A stretch of 64,000 bases of DNA from assembly GCF_958405895.1 (NCBI RefSeq), contig NZ_CATZAR010000001.1; one strand, 5' to 3'. Made by a program: the position numbers and the translations under genes. The notes under the pieces are model-generated. The model did no database searches. It was given only the letters and a program-made list of their open reading frames with translations, and was not told where the DNA came from. Positions 50,152 through 58,678 of this stretch are shown here, one piece after another. Origin of the DNA: Ralstonia thomasii. GTDB lineage: Bacteria; Pseudomonadota; Gammaproteobacteria; Burkholderiales; Burkholderiaceae. Every line of letters begins with the position of its first letter. Positions within the stretch are counted from its first letter, which is position 1.

Positions 50152-51159
50152 TTAGCGGCTCTCGCGGGCTGCGCTTGCGTTGCCCCCGGCCACCCCACTG
50201 GAGAGGTTCGCCGCGATCGCCGGGTTGAGCAACGCCGCCTGCGCGGCGGCAGTGGCCCGGCCCGCGCCTTCGTACTGACGGCTGCCGAACTGCAACGCAT
50301 ATTGCCGCGTGACCAGCGCGCCAAAGAAGAAGATCTGCGCCGAGTAGTAAATCCACAGCATCAGCGCCACGACCGAGCCCGCCGCCCCGTAGGACGATGC
50401 GACGGCGCTGTTGCCGAGATACAGGCCGATGAGGTGTTTGCCGAGCGTGAAGAGCAGCGCCGTGACGATGGCGCCCAGGGCAACGTCGCGCCAGGCCACG
50501 CGCGTTTCGGGCAGCATTTTGAAAATGGTGCCGAACAGCAGCGAAACGACGGCAAACGAAAACGCCGACGACAGCACCTGCGCCACCAGCAACGCAATGC
50601 CCGAAGTGGAGCCCGCCCACAACGCGCCCCAAAAGCGCTCCACCACGGCCAGCGCCGCGTTGATGGTGAGCGACACCAGCAGGAGAAACGCCAGCACGAG
50701 GATCAGGCTGAATGACAGCAGGCGTGAACGCAGCAAGCCCCACATCCCGGGCTGCTGGCGCGGCGGCACCTCCCAAAGCTCGTCGAGGCTGTCCTTGAGT
50801 TCGGAGAACGCCGTGGTGGCGCCCACCAACAACAGCACGATGGCTGTAATTGCCGCGAATAGGCCATTGCCCGAGCGCCGGGTTGCGGCAAGCACGGCTT
50901 CCACCGCAGACGCGCCCTGCGCGCCTACCAGACCCTGGATCTGCCCGAAGATTTCGCCGCGGGCGGCCTGTTCGCCAAAGAACAAGCCGGCGATGGAAAT
51001 GACCAGCACCAGCACCGGTGCCATCGAGAACAACGTGTAGAACGACAACGCCGCGCCCTTGCTCGCGGCGCGATGCGCAGACCACTGCTGCCCTGCCCCC
51101 ATCAGGACCTGGGCAGATCGCTTGAGCAGGTTGCGGTCGAAGCAGGCGGTCAGGCGCAT
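50152..51159 (-). CDS. YihY/BrkB family inner-membrane protein
   Basis: This 335-residue protein has about six membrane segments and the family regions HRAASKGAALSFYTLFSMAP, LKDSLDELWEVPP and MLWIYYSAQIFFFGALVTRQ. The ATG at 51159 is chosen with AAAGGA seven bases upstream rather than the TTG 15 bases earlier. The family is an integral membrane group of uncertain function, once linked to a ribonuclease by mistake. A weak -24/-12-like element (51184-51197, -12 half imperfect) lies just upstream. Confidence 0.88.
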   Translation of the reverse strand: MRLTACFDRNLLKRSAQVLMGAGQQWSAHRAASKGAALSFYTLFSMAPVLVLVISIAGLFFGEQAARGEIFGQIQGLVGAQGASAVEAVLAATRRSGNGLFAAITAIVLLLVGATTAFSELKDSLDELWEVPPRQQPGMWGLLRSRLLSFSLILVLAFLLLVSLTINAALAVVERFWGALWAGSTSGIALLVAQVLSSAFSFAVVSLLFGTIFKMLPETRVAWRDVALGAIVTALLFTLGKHLIGLYLGNSAVASSYGAAGSVVALMLWIYYSAQIFFFGALVTRQYALQFGSRQYEGAGRATAAAQAALLNPAIAANLSSGVAGGNASAARESR

Positions 51160-51279
51160 GGAGGGTCCTTTCAAAGCGACGCGGCCAGCGCGGTGCCGGC
51201 CTCGACCTTGAGCCTAGTCAGCACGCGGCACGCGCGCAAGCGCGACCGTGGCTGGCAGGAAGCGTGAGGGTGTTCGCCC

Positions 51280-51585
51280 TCAGTCGTTATCGCTGCCCAG
51301 CAGGCGGCTGATCAGGAAGCCTGCGCCGAATGCCAGGCCGATCGTCGCAAGCGGGTGCGATCGCATGCAGTCCGCCGCATCGCGCATCAAGCGCTGCTGC
51401 GAGGCCCGCCATTGATCACGCTTGGCAGCGGCCTCGTCAAGTGCGGTGGCCGCTGCGTCGGCAGTGCGGTCGATGGCCTGTGCCGTGGTCGCCTTCACAC
51501 GCTCGGCGGCTTGCGCCACGTCGCCGCGGATGAGGTTGCCGTTGGCATCGGATTTGGGAAACGGGTTGGTTTGAGACGGTTCCAT
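51280..51585 (-). CDS. DUF883/ElaB-type membrane-anchored protein, second copy
   Basis: This 101-residue protein has the same plan as the 49813-50139 product: an Ala-rich amphipathic helix (AERVKATTAQAIDRTADAAA) and a C-terminal membrane segment (SHPLATIGLAFGAGFLISRL) with a glycine-zipper-like pattern. It is downstream of the DUF1328 gene on the same strand and probably shares that gene's promoter. Confidence 0.8.
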   Translation of the reverse strand: MEPSQTNPFPKSDANGNLIRGDVAQAAERVKATTAQAIDRTADAAATALDEAAAKRDQWRASQQRLMRDAADCMRSHPLATIGLAFGAGFLISRLLGSDND

Positions 51586-51654
51586 CAGTCAGCGCTCCTG
51601 GAGTTGCGTGGCATCGTGAAAGCCGGGTTGAAAGCTGTGCGCTTCATCCCGGCG

Positions 51655-51822
51655 TCATCCTCTGCCCGCGACCAAGCCCCAGATGAGGCTGACCACGAAT
51701 AGCACCACGAAAATCATGAACAGGATCTTGGCGATGCTCGCTGCGCCGGCAGCGATGCCGCCAAACCCGAGCACGGCCGCAATCAGGGCGATGATGAAAA
51801 AGACGACTGCATAACGCAGCAT
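51655..51822 (-). CDS. DUF1328 small membrane protein, 55 residues
   Basis: This tiny protein is almost entirely two hydrophobic helices (MLRYAVVFFIIALIAAVLGF; AKILFMIFVVLFVVSLIWGL), with GGIAAGAA between them, exactly the DUF1328/YtjA pattern. An AGGAGGT box precedes the ATG at spacing 5. A sigma-54-like promoter lies about 60 bases upstream. The function is unknown; such genes often appear in stress-response clusters. Confidence 0.85.
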   Translation of the reverse strand: MLRYAVVFFIIALIAAVLGFGGIAAGAASIAKILFMIFVVLFVVSLIWGLVAGRG

Positions 51823-51881
51823 GGTGACCTCCTGTGCAGTTGAGTGAGCTTGCCGCCATGGGGCGGATACCCCACTGCTTC

Positions 51882-51897
51882 AGCAAGCCGCGTACCG
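51882..51897 (-). promoter_or_regulatory. Candidate sigma-54 promoter for DUF1328-DUF883 unit
   Basis: On the minus strand CGGTACGCGGCTTGCT has -24 GG (51896-51895) and -12 GC (51884-51883) at correct spacing. The -24 half matches 5 of 7 and the -12 half TTGCT fully. It lies between the upstream activator gene's stop and the DUF1328 start. Confidence 0.6.
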
Positions 51898-51912
51898 CGC
51901 CAGGAGGTCCGG

Positions 51913-53319
51913 CTATGCCTCGGTGGCATGCGCGCGGCCGGAGCTGCCGCTGCTGTCATCGCCGCCGTCGTCGGCATTGCTGTTGCCGTATTCTTCCAGC
52001 CGGTTGTAGAGCGTCTTGAGGCTGATGCCGAGCAGTTCAGCCGCGCGCTTCTTCACACCGCCGCACTGCTCCAGCGTGGCGAGGATGATCTTCTTGTCAG
52101 CGCTCGCCAGCGACGTGCCGACCGAAATCGTGAGCGTGGAACCGGACGACACCTGCGTGCTCGACACTTGCAGCGGCACGTTGGCCGTATCGATGCCGGC
52201 GTCGTCTGACAGGATGTACGCGCGTTGCACGTAGTTGCGCAGCTCGCGCACATTGCCCGGCCAGTGGTAGCCGCGCAGGGTCTCCATGGCCGGCGGCAGG
52301 AATCCCTTCTTGGTATTGCTCTGCGCGTTGAGCTGATCGAGGAAATGCTGGGCCAGCAGTTCAACATCCTTGCCGCGCTCGCGCAGCGGCGGCAGCTGCA
52401 GCGGAAACACATTCAGACGGTGATACAGGTCGGCGCGCAGCTTGCCGTCGGCCACGGCCTCTTCGGGGTCGCGGTTGGTGGCGGCAATCACGCGCACATC
52501 GGAGTCGATCTCGCGGTTGGTGCCCACGCGCATGAACACGCCGGTTTCCAGCACACGCAGCAGTTTCACCTGCAGCTCGATCGGCATCTCGGTGATTTCA
52601 TCCAGGAACAGCGTGCCGCCGTTGGCCCGTTCGAAGTAGCCCTTGTGCTGGCGGTCGGCGCCGGTAAAGCTGCCGCGCTCGTGGCCGAACATTTCCGACT
52701 CGATCAGGTTGGGCGAGATGGCGCCACAGTTGACCGGCAGGAACGGTTGCTTGCGGCGCAGGCTGAGGTCGTGAATGGTCTGCGCGGCCAGTTCCTTGCC
52801 TGTGCCCGACTCGCCGATGAGCAGCACAGTCGCCTCGGTGGGCGCGACGCGGCTGACCTGGTCATACAGCGTCTGCATCGCCGTCGAGTTGCCGAGCATC
52901 TGTCCGAAGAGGCCCAGGCGCCGCAACTCGCCGCGCAGGTTGCCGATCTCGGCTTTCAGATCGCCTGGACGCGGGATGCGCGCCAGCACCGATTTCAAGC
53001 GTTGGAAATTGACGGGCTTGACCAGGTAGTCGGCCGCGCCCATGCGCAGTGCCTCCACGGCGGTTTCTACACTGGCGTGGCCGGTCATGACGATGATCTC
53101 GGTACCGGAGTGCGGCGCGATGTCTTCCATCAGATCCATGCCGTTGCCGTCGGGCAGGACGAGGTCGATCAGCACGGCATCGGGGCTGTGACGCGACATC
53201 TGAATGCGCGCATCGCGCAGCGACCCGGCCAGCGCGGTGGTGAAGCCTTCGGCACCCACCAGCTCACCCAGAGCAGCGCGTGCGTTGGCATCGTCTTCGA
53301 CAATCAGAATATGTGGCAT
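51913..53319 (-). CDS. NtrC-type sigma-54-dependent response regulator
   Basis: This 468-residue activator has a receiver domain (LIVEDDANARAAL; phospho-Asp in DAVLIDLVLPDGNG; Lys in YLVKPV), then an AAA+ domain with Walker A GESGTGKE. The sigma-54 contact loop is GSFTGA (Ser variant of GAFTGA), Walker B is GGTLFLDEI, and a Fis-type HTH follows (KRAAELLGISLKTLYNRLEE). The tail is Asp/Ser-rich. It should respond to a histidine kinase, possibly the one at the window end, and activate nearby -24/-12 promoters. Confidence 0.93.
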   Translation of the reverse strand: MPHILIVEDDANARAALGELVGAEGFTTALAGSLRDARIQMSRHSPDAVLIDLVLPDGNGMDLMEDIAPHSGTEIIVMTGHASVETAVEALRMGAADYLVKPVNFQRLKSVLARIPRPGDLKAEIGNLRGELRRLGLFGQMLGNSTAMQTLYDQVSRVAPTEATVLLIGESGTGKELAAQTIHDLSLRRKQPFLPVNCGAISPNLIESEMFGHERGSFTGADRQHKGYFERANGGTLFLDEITEMPIELQVKLLRVLETGVFMRVGTNREIDSDVRVIAATNRDPEEAVADGKLRADLYHRLNVFPLQLPPLRERGKDVELLAQHFLDQLNAQSNTKKGFLPPAMETLRGYHWPGNVRELRNYVQRAYILSDDAGIDTANVPLQVSSTQVSSGSTLTISVGTSLASADKKIILATLEQCGGVKKRAAELLGISLKTLYNRLEEYGNSNADDGGDDSSGSSGRAHATEA

Positions 53320-53857
53320 CTCGATTCGGTTGGATGAGCCGGCAGGTGCCGGCGGTCATGCATGGCGCAACGGTGCGCTTGGCGGCAGAACCGGCGGCAG
53401 GTGCAAAAAGCGTTCCATCCAATACAACCCGGGCATCGCACGGGCAAACCCACGTCGGCGATATGGATGTTGGTAATTTTTACACGCACGCATGCAAGAA
53501 ATGGATCGAATACATCACTCCAGGGCGGACCGCTGGTACTACGCAGGAGTCAGCATAGTTGAGAAGACCGGCGCTTCGCCACCTGCGGGCGGAAATGGAC
53601 ACCGTACGTCGCATGGCCATGTGAAACCCTCGCGGCATCTGCGTCTCAGGCCGGTTTCTTGTCAGCGTTTGACCGACAGGATGGAAGAAACGTCAGCGCA
53701 TGCCCGACATACAACGCGCTTGGGCGGCCCTGATAATGGCTCAACTTTTCAACACAATGTGACGGGATGACGACGTACCCTGCCTTCCGAAGACTGCATC
53801 GCTGAAGATGCAGCCGCTCGCCAGGACGTCCCCGTTGCGACCAACCACGAGGGAGCC
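53320..53857. other. Divergent intergenic region between two sigma-54 activator genes
   Basis: This 538-base region has no convincing gene. Besides the -24/-12 element at 53403-53417 it holds a perfect hairpin CTGCATC (53794-53800)/GATGCAG (53807-53813) in the probable leader of the rightward activator. No -24/-12 element with correct spacing was found for the rightward gene. Confidence 0.45.
53403..53417 (-). promoter_or_regulatory. Candidate sigma-54 promoter for the response-regulator gene
   Basis: On the minus strand TGGAACGCTTTTTGCA has -24 GG (53416-53415) and -12 GC (53404-53403). It matches 6 of 7 in the -24 half and all of TTGCA. This implies positive autoregulation of the activator. 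Confidence 0.65.
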
Positions 53858-54961
53858 ATGTCCTTGAGCGAAGCCTTCGCCGACGATCGTGCAGTGTCCG
53901 TCGGGCGCCTGAGCTATCCCCCTGCCCTGGCCGACTTTGACGACACAGAACGCGTGCCGTCCGACGCCGAAACATTGCCTGCCCAACCGATCGCCGAGCC
54001 GGATTTCGGTCACCTCTACGGCCGCTCGCCGGTGATGCGTGCGCTGTACGATCAAATCGGCAAGGTCTCCGGCACCCTGGCCACCGTGCTCATCATGGGC
54101 GAATCGGGTACCGGCAAGGAACTGATTGCCCGCACGGTGCACGACATGAGCCCGCGCGCAGACCAGGCCTTTATCGCGGTGAACTGCGGTGCCATCTCGC
54201 CCAACCTGATCGAGTCCGAACTGTTCGGCCACGAGAAAGGCAGCTTTACGGGGGCTGCCCAGCGTCATATCGGGTATTTCGAACATGCCTGCCGCGGCAC
54301 GATCTTCCTCGACGAGATCACCGAGATGCCGGTCGAGATGCAGGTCAAACTGCTGCGCGTGCTGGAGACCGGCGTGTTCATGCGGGTGGGCGGTACCGAA
54401 CCGATCCAGACGCGCGCGCGCATCATCGCGGCCACCAACCGCAACCTGCTGGAAGCGGTGAGTGATGGCGCCTTTCGCGAAGATCTGATGTATCGCCTGG
54501 CCGTGGTGCCGTTGCAGGTGCCGCCGCTGCGCGATCGCGATGACGATATCGAAGAACTGGCGCTGCACTTCCTGGCCCAGTTCAACGCCGCACACCAGAC
54601 CGACAAGGTGTTCTCGCGCCAGTCCCTGGCGGCCCTGCGCAGCCAGCCGTGGCCGGGCAATGTGCGCGAGTTGCGCAACGCCGTGCAGCGCGGCTACATC
54701 CTCGGCGAAAAAACCGTCGAACTGGCTGCGCCGCTCGCATCCACGCGCGGCCCTGCGCGCCCGACCGTCAAGGAAGGTGTGCTCAGCCTGTCGGTGGGCG
54801 TGACGCTGGCCGACGCGCAACGCGCGATGATCCTGGCCACGCTGGAGCATTTTCATGGTGACAAGCGCCAGGCTGCCAAGACGCTCGGCGTCAGCCTGAA
54901 GACGCTGTACAACCGCCTCGACCTCTACCAAAGCACCGCGGCCGCCGCCATGGCGGCCTGA
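53858..54961 (+). CDS. Sigma-54-dependent activator without receiver domain
   Basis: This 367-residue bacterial enhancer-binding protein has only a 50-residue N-terminal extension before the AAA+ domain. Walker A is GESGTGKE, the sigma-54 loop is GSFTGA, Walker B is GTIFLDEITEMP, and the Fis-type HTH is KRQAAKTLGVSLKTLYNRLD. It is close to the divergent response regulator over the AAA+ part and is probably a duplicate that lost the receiver. It may be constitutively active or held by a partner protein. Confidence 0.9.
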   Translation: MSLSEAFADDRAVSVGRLSYPPALADFDDTERVPSDAETLPAQPIAEPDFGHLYGRSPVMRALYDQIGKVSGTLATVLIMGESGTGKELIARTVHDMSPRADQAFIAVNCGAISPNLIESELFGHEKGSFTGAAQRHIGYFEHACRGTIFLDEITEMPVEMQVKLLRVLETGVFMRVGGTEPIQTRARIIAATNRNLLEAVSDGAFREDLMYRLAVVPLQVPPLRDRDDDIEELALHFLAQFNAAHQTDKVFSRQSLAALRSQPWPGNVRELRNAVQRGYILGEKTVELAAPLASTRGPARPTVKEGVLSLSVGVTLADAQRAMILATLEHFHGDKRQAAKTLGVSLKTLYNRLDLYQSTAAAAMAA

Positions 54962-55027
54962 CGCAGGCGCTTCTCAGCGCTCCACCGCCTTCGCCCATGT
55001 TGTACCCGCTGCATCCGCGCTGACGTT

Positions 55028-55174
55028 CTAGCGCGGATGCGCGTGCGCGCGTTCGCCCGGGTGCTCGTGGCGGCGGCGTTCCTGCGGTTCCGGCGTCCGG
55101 CGGCGGGGTGCGGGTTCGGTCTCCGCGCGGGCGCGCGGGCCCGTGCGGACGGCAATGGTGAGTGTCATCGGCAT
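55028..55174 (-). CDS. Possible small Arg-rich protein, 48 residues
   Basis: An ATG at 55174 with an AAGGG box opens a 48-residue frame (MPMTLTIAVRTGPRARAETE start) that is very rich in Arg, Pro and His. It follows the secreted-protein gene by 27 bases on the same strand. Composition bias in this very GC-rich stretch makes a chance frame equally likely. Confidence 0.25.
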   Translation of the reverse strand: MPMTLTIAVRTGPRARAETEPAPRRRTPEPQERRRHEHPGERAHAHPR

Positions 55175-55201
55175 GACGAGCCCTTTTCCTTTCTTTCGAG
55201 G

Positions 55202-55606
55202 TTACTGACCTGGCTTCGAGCTACCGGGATAGGAATTCCCGGTGGTCGTCGCGGCATCGTTGCCGCCGGCCTGCACGCCCGAATGCGACATGTCGCCCGC
55301 GCTATTGGTACCGCCCGGCACGGTCGACTCTGATTTCGACTTCTTGTGATGGCGCTGCTTCTTGTGCATCGGCTTGCTGGTGTCGCTGCCGCCCGCAGCA
55401 GGTGTCGCCTCGCCGCCGGCCATCGGTGTATTCGCGGTGCGATCGGCAGTGGACGACGGCGGATCGGTGCGCTTGCCCGGCGCCTTGGTCGGGTTGCTGG
55501 ACTCCTGGTTGTCGACCGGCGCGGCCGTCGTCTGGGCCATGGCAGTGCCGACGCCAAGGCCGAAGATCGCGCTGGCAAGCGCTGCGGTCAGAAAACGTGT
55601 TCGCAT
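55202..55606 (-). CDS. Secreted low-complexity protein of unknown function
   Basis: This 134-residue protein has a signal peptide (FLTAALASAIFGLGVGTAMA, cleaved before QTTAAP) and a mature part rich in Ser, Thr, Gly, Asn and Pro, with one basic patch (KPMHKKQRHHKKSKSE). AGGAG sits six bases before the ATG. A sigma-54-like element lies about 80 bases upstream. It looks like an intrinsically disordered periplasmic protein; no family was recognised. Confidence 0.65.
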   Translation of the reverse strand: MRTRFLTAALASAIFGLGVGTAMAQTTAAPVDNQESSNPTKAPGKRTDPPSSTADRTANTPMAGGEATPAAGGSDTSKPMHKKQRHHKKSKSESTVPGGTNSAGDMSHSGVQAGGNDAATTTGNSYPGSSKPGQ

Positions 55607-55684
55607 GTGGTTTCTCCTGGGATGTGATGCTGGATAAGAAGGCAATGGAAGCGCACTGCGGCGCGTCTCCCGCCTCCCACTGCA

Positions 55685-55699
55685 GCAACGCATGTACCT
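55685..55699 (-). promoter_or_regulatory. Candidate sigma-54 promoter for the secreted-protein gene
   Basis: On the minus strand AGGTACATGCGTTGC has -24 GG (55698-55697) and -12 GC (55686-55685), followed by T. The -12 half is perfect; the -24 half keeps GG and AC only, so this is the weakest of the set. Confidence 0.45.
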
Positions 55700-55853
55700 G
55701 CGGTGCCACCCATCCGCGTCTGCCAGGGCAATCCCGCTAGCAACGCCGGCGCTGTCATGTGCCGGCAACACTTCGCATATAAAAACGACATGACCATGTA
55801 GAAACGGCGTGCCAGCCGCCCGTGAAGCCTTGTGGCGACTGGCTTTGTGGACA

Positions 55854-55869
55854 TGGCATACCCTTTGCA
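55854..55869 (+). promoter_or_regulatory. Candidate sigma-54 promoter upstream of rpoN
   Basis: TGGCATACCCTTTGCA has -24 GG (55855-55856) and -12 GC (55867-55868) at exact spacing. It matches 5 of 7 in the -24 half and all of TTGCA. It lies 60 bases before the rpoN start, so sigma-54 could drive its own gene. The rest of 55607-55929 shows no gene. Confidence 0.65.
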
Positions 55870-55929
55870 TCGATGCGGTGACCGGTCGACGGAAATGTCG
55901 ACACCCACTCACCAAAGGAGGCAAGGCGA

Positions 55930-57432
55930 ATGGTCAAGGCCGCTCTGGAAATGCGTGCGAAGCAGCATCTCGCGCTAACACCGCGACTGCAGCAGTCCGT
56001 CAAGCTGCTGCAGTTGTCTGCAACCGAATTTGCGCAGGAAATGCAAGAAGCGCTCGCAAGCAATCCGTTCCTGGAGGAAGTCGAGCAAGAAGCCGGTGCG
56101 CAGCCCGATGCCGCACGGACCGGCGACATTGCCATTTCCGCCGATCTGGACGGCACCGCGGCCGATCACACGCCTGCAGACGACGCCCCGCTGGAAACCA
56201 CCACCAGCGCCATCGAAACCGATGCGACGCTAGCGGCATCGGAAGACTTCCCCACCGACTTCAGCACCTATTACAGCCACGGCGGCGCCCACCACGGCGA
56301 CGGTGAAGACAGCGACATAGGCGAGTGGGTGCATTCCACGCCGAGCCTGCGCGAGCATCTGCATCAGGAGCTGCGCAGCTATCGCCTGTCAGACCGCGAC
56401 TGCCTCCTCGCGCAGACGCTGATCGAAGCGCTGGACGACGATGGCTACCTGCGCCAGCTGCTCTCCGAGCTGGCTCCGCTGGCACCGGTGGAGCCGCCCC
56501 CCACCGAGAAGGAAATGCAGATTGCCCTGGCGCTCGTGCAGAGCCTGGACCCGCCGGGCGTGGCCGCGCGCGATCTGGCGGAGTGCCTGCGCCTGCAGAT
56601 CGAGGCGCGCCCCGCGGATACCGAAGCCGAAGAGCGCATCCAGGAGATCGCACAAGACATCGTGCGCAGCCACCTGCCCCGTCTGGCCAAGCGCGAATTC
56701 ACGCAGATGCGTCGCGCGCTCGGCTGTACGGAAGAGGAGTTGCGCGATGCCTGCGCGCTGATCCGCATGCTGGACCCGCGCCCGGGGCTGCGCTTCTCGC
56801 AGGCGCATGCGGGCTACATCGTGCCCGACGTGATCGTTGCCAAGATCAAGGGCAAGTGGATTGCCCTGACGAACCCGGCGGTGGCACCGTGCGCGCGCGT
56901 CAACAAGGTCTACGCGGAGCTGTTTGCCCAGACGCGGGGCCACAATCGCACACCACTGGCGCACCAACTGCAGGAAGCACGCTGGCTGATCCGCAATGCG
57001 CAACAGCGCTTTGCCACCATCCAGCGCGTGGCCGAGGCGATCGTCGGGCACCAGAAGCATTTCCTGGAATACGGCGAGGTGGCCATGAAGCCGCTGGTGC
57101 TGCGTGATGTGGCCGAAGAACTTGGCCTGCACGAATCGACCATCTCGCGCGCCACGGGCAACAAGTACATGGCCACGCCGCGCGGCATCTTCGAGTTCAA
57201 GTATTTCTTCTCGCGCCAGTTGGCGACCGACACAGGCGGCGCATGCTCGGCGGCCTCCGTGCGGGCGCTGCTCAAGGAGATGATCGAAGCCGAAGACGCG
57301 GACGCCCCGCTCTCCGATGTGTCGCTCGCGAAGATGCTGGCTGAGCAGGGCGTGATCGTTGCGCGCCGCACGGTCGCCAAGTACCGCGGCCTCATGCGCA
57401 TTGCACCCGCCGAAATGCGGCGCCAGGTCTGA
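55930..57432 (+). CDS. rpoN: RNA polymerase sigma-54 factor
   Basis: This 500-residue sigma-54 has a Gln-rich region I (LALTPRLQQSVKLLQLSATE, residues 15-34), an acidic region II (about 50-110) and a core-binding region. The C-terminal HTH is followed by the RpoN box ARRTVAKYR near residues 478-486. It lacks the lptAB/hpf neighbours typical of the housekeeping rpoN locus, so it is probably a second copy such as RpoN2 (inference). It is followed five bases later by a glycosyltransferase gene, an unusual operon partner. Confidence 0.95.
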   Translation: MVKAALEMRAKQHLALTPRLQQSVKLLQLSATEFAQEMQEALASNPFLEEVEQEAGAQPDAARTGDIAISADLDGTAADHTPADDAPLETTTSAIETDATLAASEDFPTDFSTYYSHGGAHHGDGEDSDIGEWVHSTPSLREHLHQELRSYRLSDRDCLLAQTLIEALDDDGYLRQLLSELAPLAPVEPPPTEKEMQIALALVQSLDPPGVAARDLAECLRLQIEARPADTEAEERIQEIAQDIVRSHLPRLAKREFTQMRRALGCTEEELRDACALIRMLDPRPGLRFSQAHAGYIVPDVIVAKIKGKWIALTNPAVAPCARVNKVYAELFAQTRGHNRTPLAHQLQEARWLIRNAQQRFATIQRVAEAIVGHQKHFLEYGEVAMKPLVLRDVAEELGLHESTISRATGNKYMATPRGIFEFKYFFSRQLATDTGGACSAASVRALLKEMIEAEDADAPLSDVSLAKMLAEQGVIVARRTVAKYRGLMRIAPAEMRRQV

Positions 57433-57437
57433 CCACC

Positions 57438-58649
57438 GTGCGCAAGCTGCCCACCGATCACTACCCGCATCGCCACGACGGCGATGCCACGGCCGCCGCG
57501 TTGCATCTGGCGGACATCACGATGTTCTGGGCGGCGGAAAGCGGTGGCGTCAAACGCTACCTGCGGGCCAAGCACGACTTCCTGCGCTCCACGCACTGGC
57601 GGCACACGTTGGTTGTACCCGGCACGGCAGACGACGCCAGCAACGAGATCGCCGTAGTGCCCGGCGTGCCGCTGCCGCTATCGCGCGGCTATCGCATTCC
57701 GCTGCGCACCGGACCAGCGGTGCGTGCACTCTGTGCGTTGTCGCCGGACCTGATTGAAGCCGGGGACCCTTATCGGCTGTCGTGGGCGGCGGTACATGCC
57801 GGCGCGCGGCTGCAGGTGCCGGTAGCGGCGTTCTATCACTCCGATCTGCCTGCGTTCTTCCGCCGGCTGGGCGGCCCACCCGCGGAACTGGCCGCAGCGG
57901 CGTACGCCCGCAAGCTCTATCCGCACTTCGATACGGTGTTCGTGCCGAGCCGCTACATCGCGCAGAAGGTGGCCGACCTGGGCGTGCAGCGCATTGAGCT
58001 GCAACCGCTGGGCGTGGACACGCGCCTGTTCCACCCGGCACGGCGCTCGCTGCGCTGGCGCGAACAGCTGGACCTGCCGCGTGATGCCCGCGTGCTGCTA
58101 TACGTCGGCCGCTATGCGCCGGAGAAAAACCTGCACGTGCTCTGCGACGCGGTAGACAAGCTCGACGACGGAAGCGTGCTCGTCACCATCGGCTCGGGCC
58201 CGACCCCTCCGCGCGGCAAGAACGTGCGCGCGCTCGCTTATGAAGGCGATGCGCAGCACCTGGCCGCCGCCATGGCCAGTGCCGATGTTTTCGTGCATGC
58301 AGGCGATCAGGAAACGTTCGGCCTCGTCGCGTTGGAAGCGATGGCCAGCGGCGTGCCGGTCGTCACGTGCGCAGCGGGCGGCTTGAGCGAGCTGGTGGAC
58401 GAGCGCGTCGGCTATGCCGTGCCACGTTGCATCGCGGACGATTTTGCCCAGGCGCTCCAGGCGCTGCGCCAACGGGATCCCGTGACGCTCGCGCACGCCG
58501 CGCGCCGCCATGCGGTGCAGCACGACTGGCGGGCCGTGCTGCCGCAGCTGCTGCACCGCTATCTGGCGCTGCTCGGCCGGCAAGCCGGCACCGCCGCAGC
58601 AACGTTCGAACCGGCTCGAGAGCGCGTGCGCGCATTGCGCAGCCGTTAG
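57438..58649 (+). CDS. Glycosyltransferase family 4 (GT-B fold)
   Basis: This 403-residue cytoplasmic transferase (GTG start, five bases after rpoN) has an N-terminal acceptor domain with ITMFWAAESGGVKRYLRAKH. Its donor domain has VLLYVGRYAPEKNLHVLCDA and the E-x7-E motif in QETFGLVALEAMASGVPVV. The acceptor is unknown. A second GT4 gene at 59997-61169 and lipid-type phosphatase and deacetylase-like genes nearby suggest a glycolipid pathway. Confidence 0.88.
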   Translation: MRKLPTDHYPHRHDGDATAAALHLADITMFWAAESGGVKRYLRAKHDFLRSTHWRHTLVVPGTADDASNEIAVVPGVPLPLSRGYRIPLRTGPAVRALCALSPDLIEAGDPYRLSWAAVHAGARLQVPVAAFYHSDLPAFFRRLGGPPAELAAAAYARKLYPHFDTVFVPSRYIAQKVADLGVQRIELQPLGVDTRLFHPARRSLRWREQLDLPRDARVLLYVGRYAPEKNLHVLCDAVDKLDDGSVLVTIGSGPTPPRGKNVRALAYEGDAQHLAAAMASADVFVHAGDQETFGLVALEAMASGVPVVTCAAGGLSELVDERVGYAVPRCIADDFAQALQALRQRDPVTLAHAARRHAVQHDWRAVLPQLLHRYLALLGRQAGTAAATFEPARERVRALRSR

Positions 58650-58678
58650 CCCAGACCACAGTCGCTTAGTTGATCATC

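Noticed and set aside
51184..51197. Eighth sigma-54-like element before the YihY gene
   Set aside because: Spacing is right and the -24 half is good, but the -12 half reads TGGC rather than TTGC; kept only as a remark.
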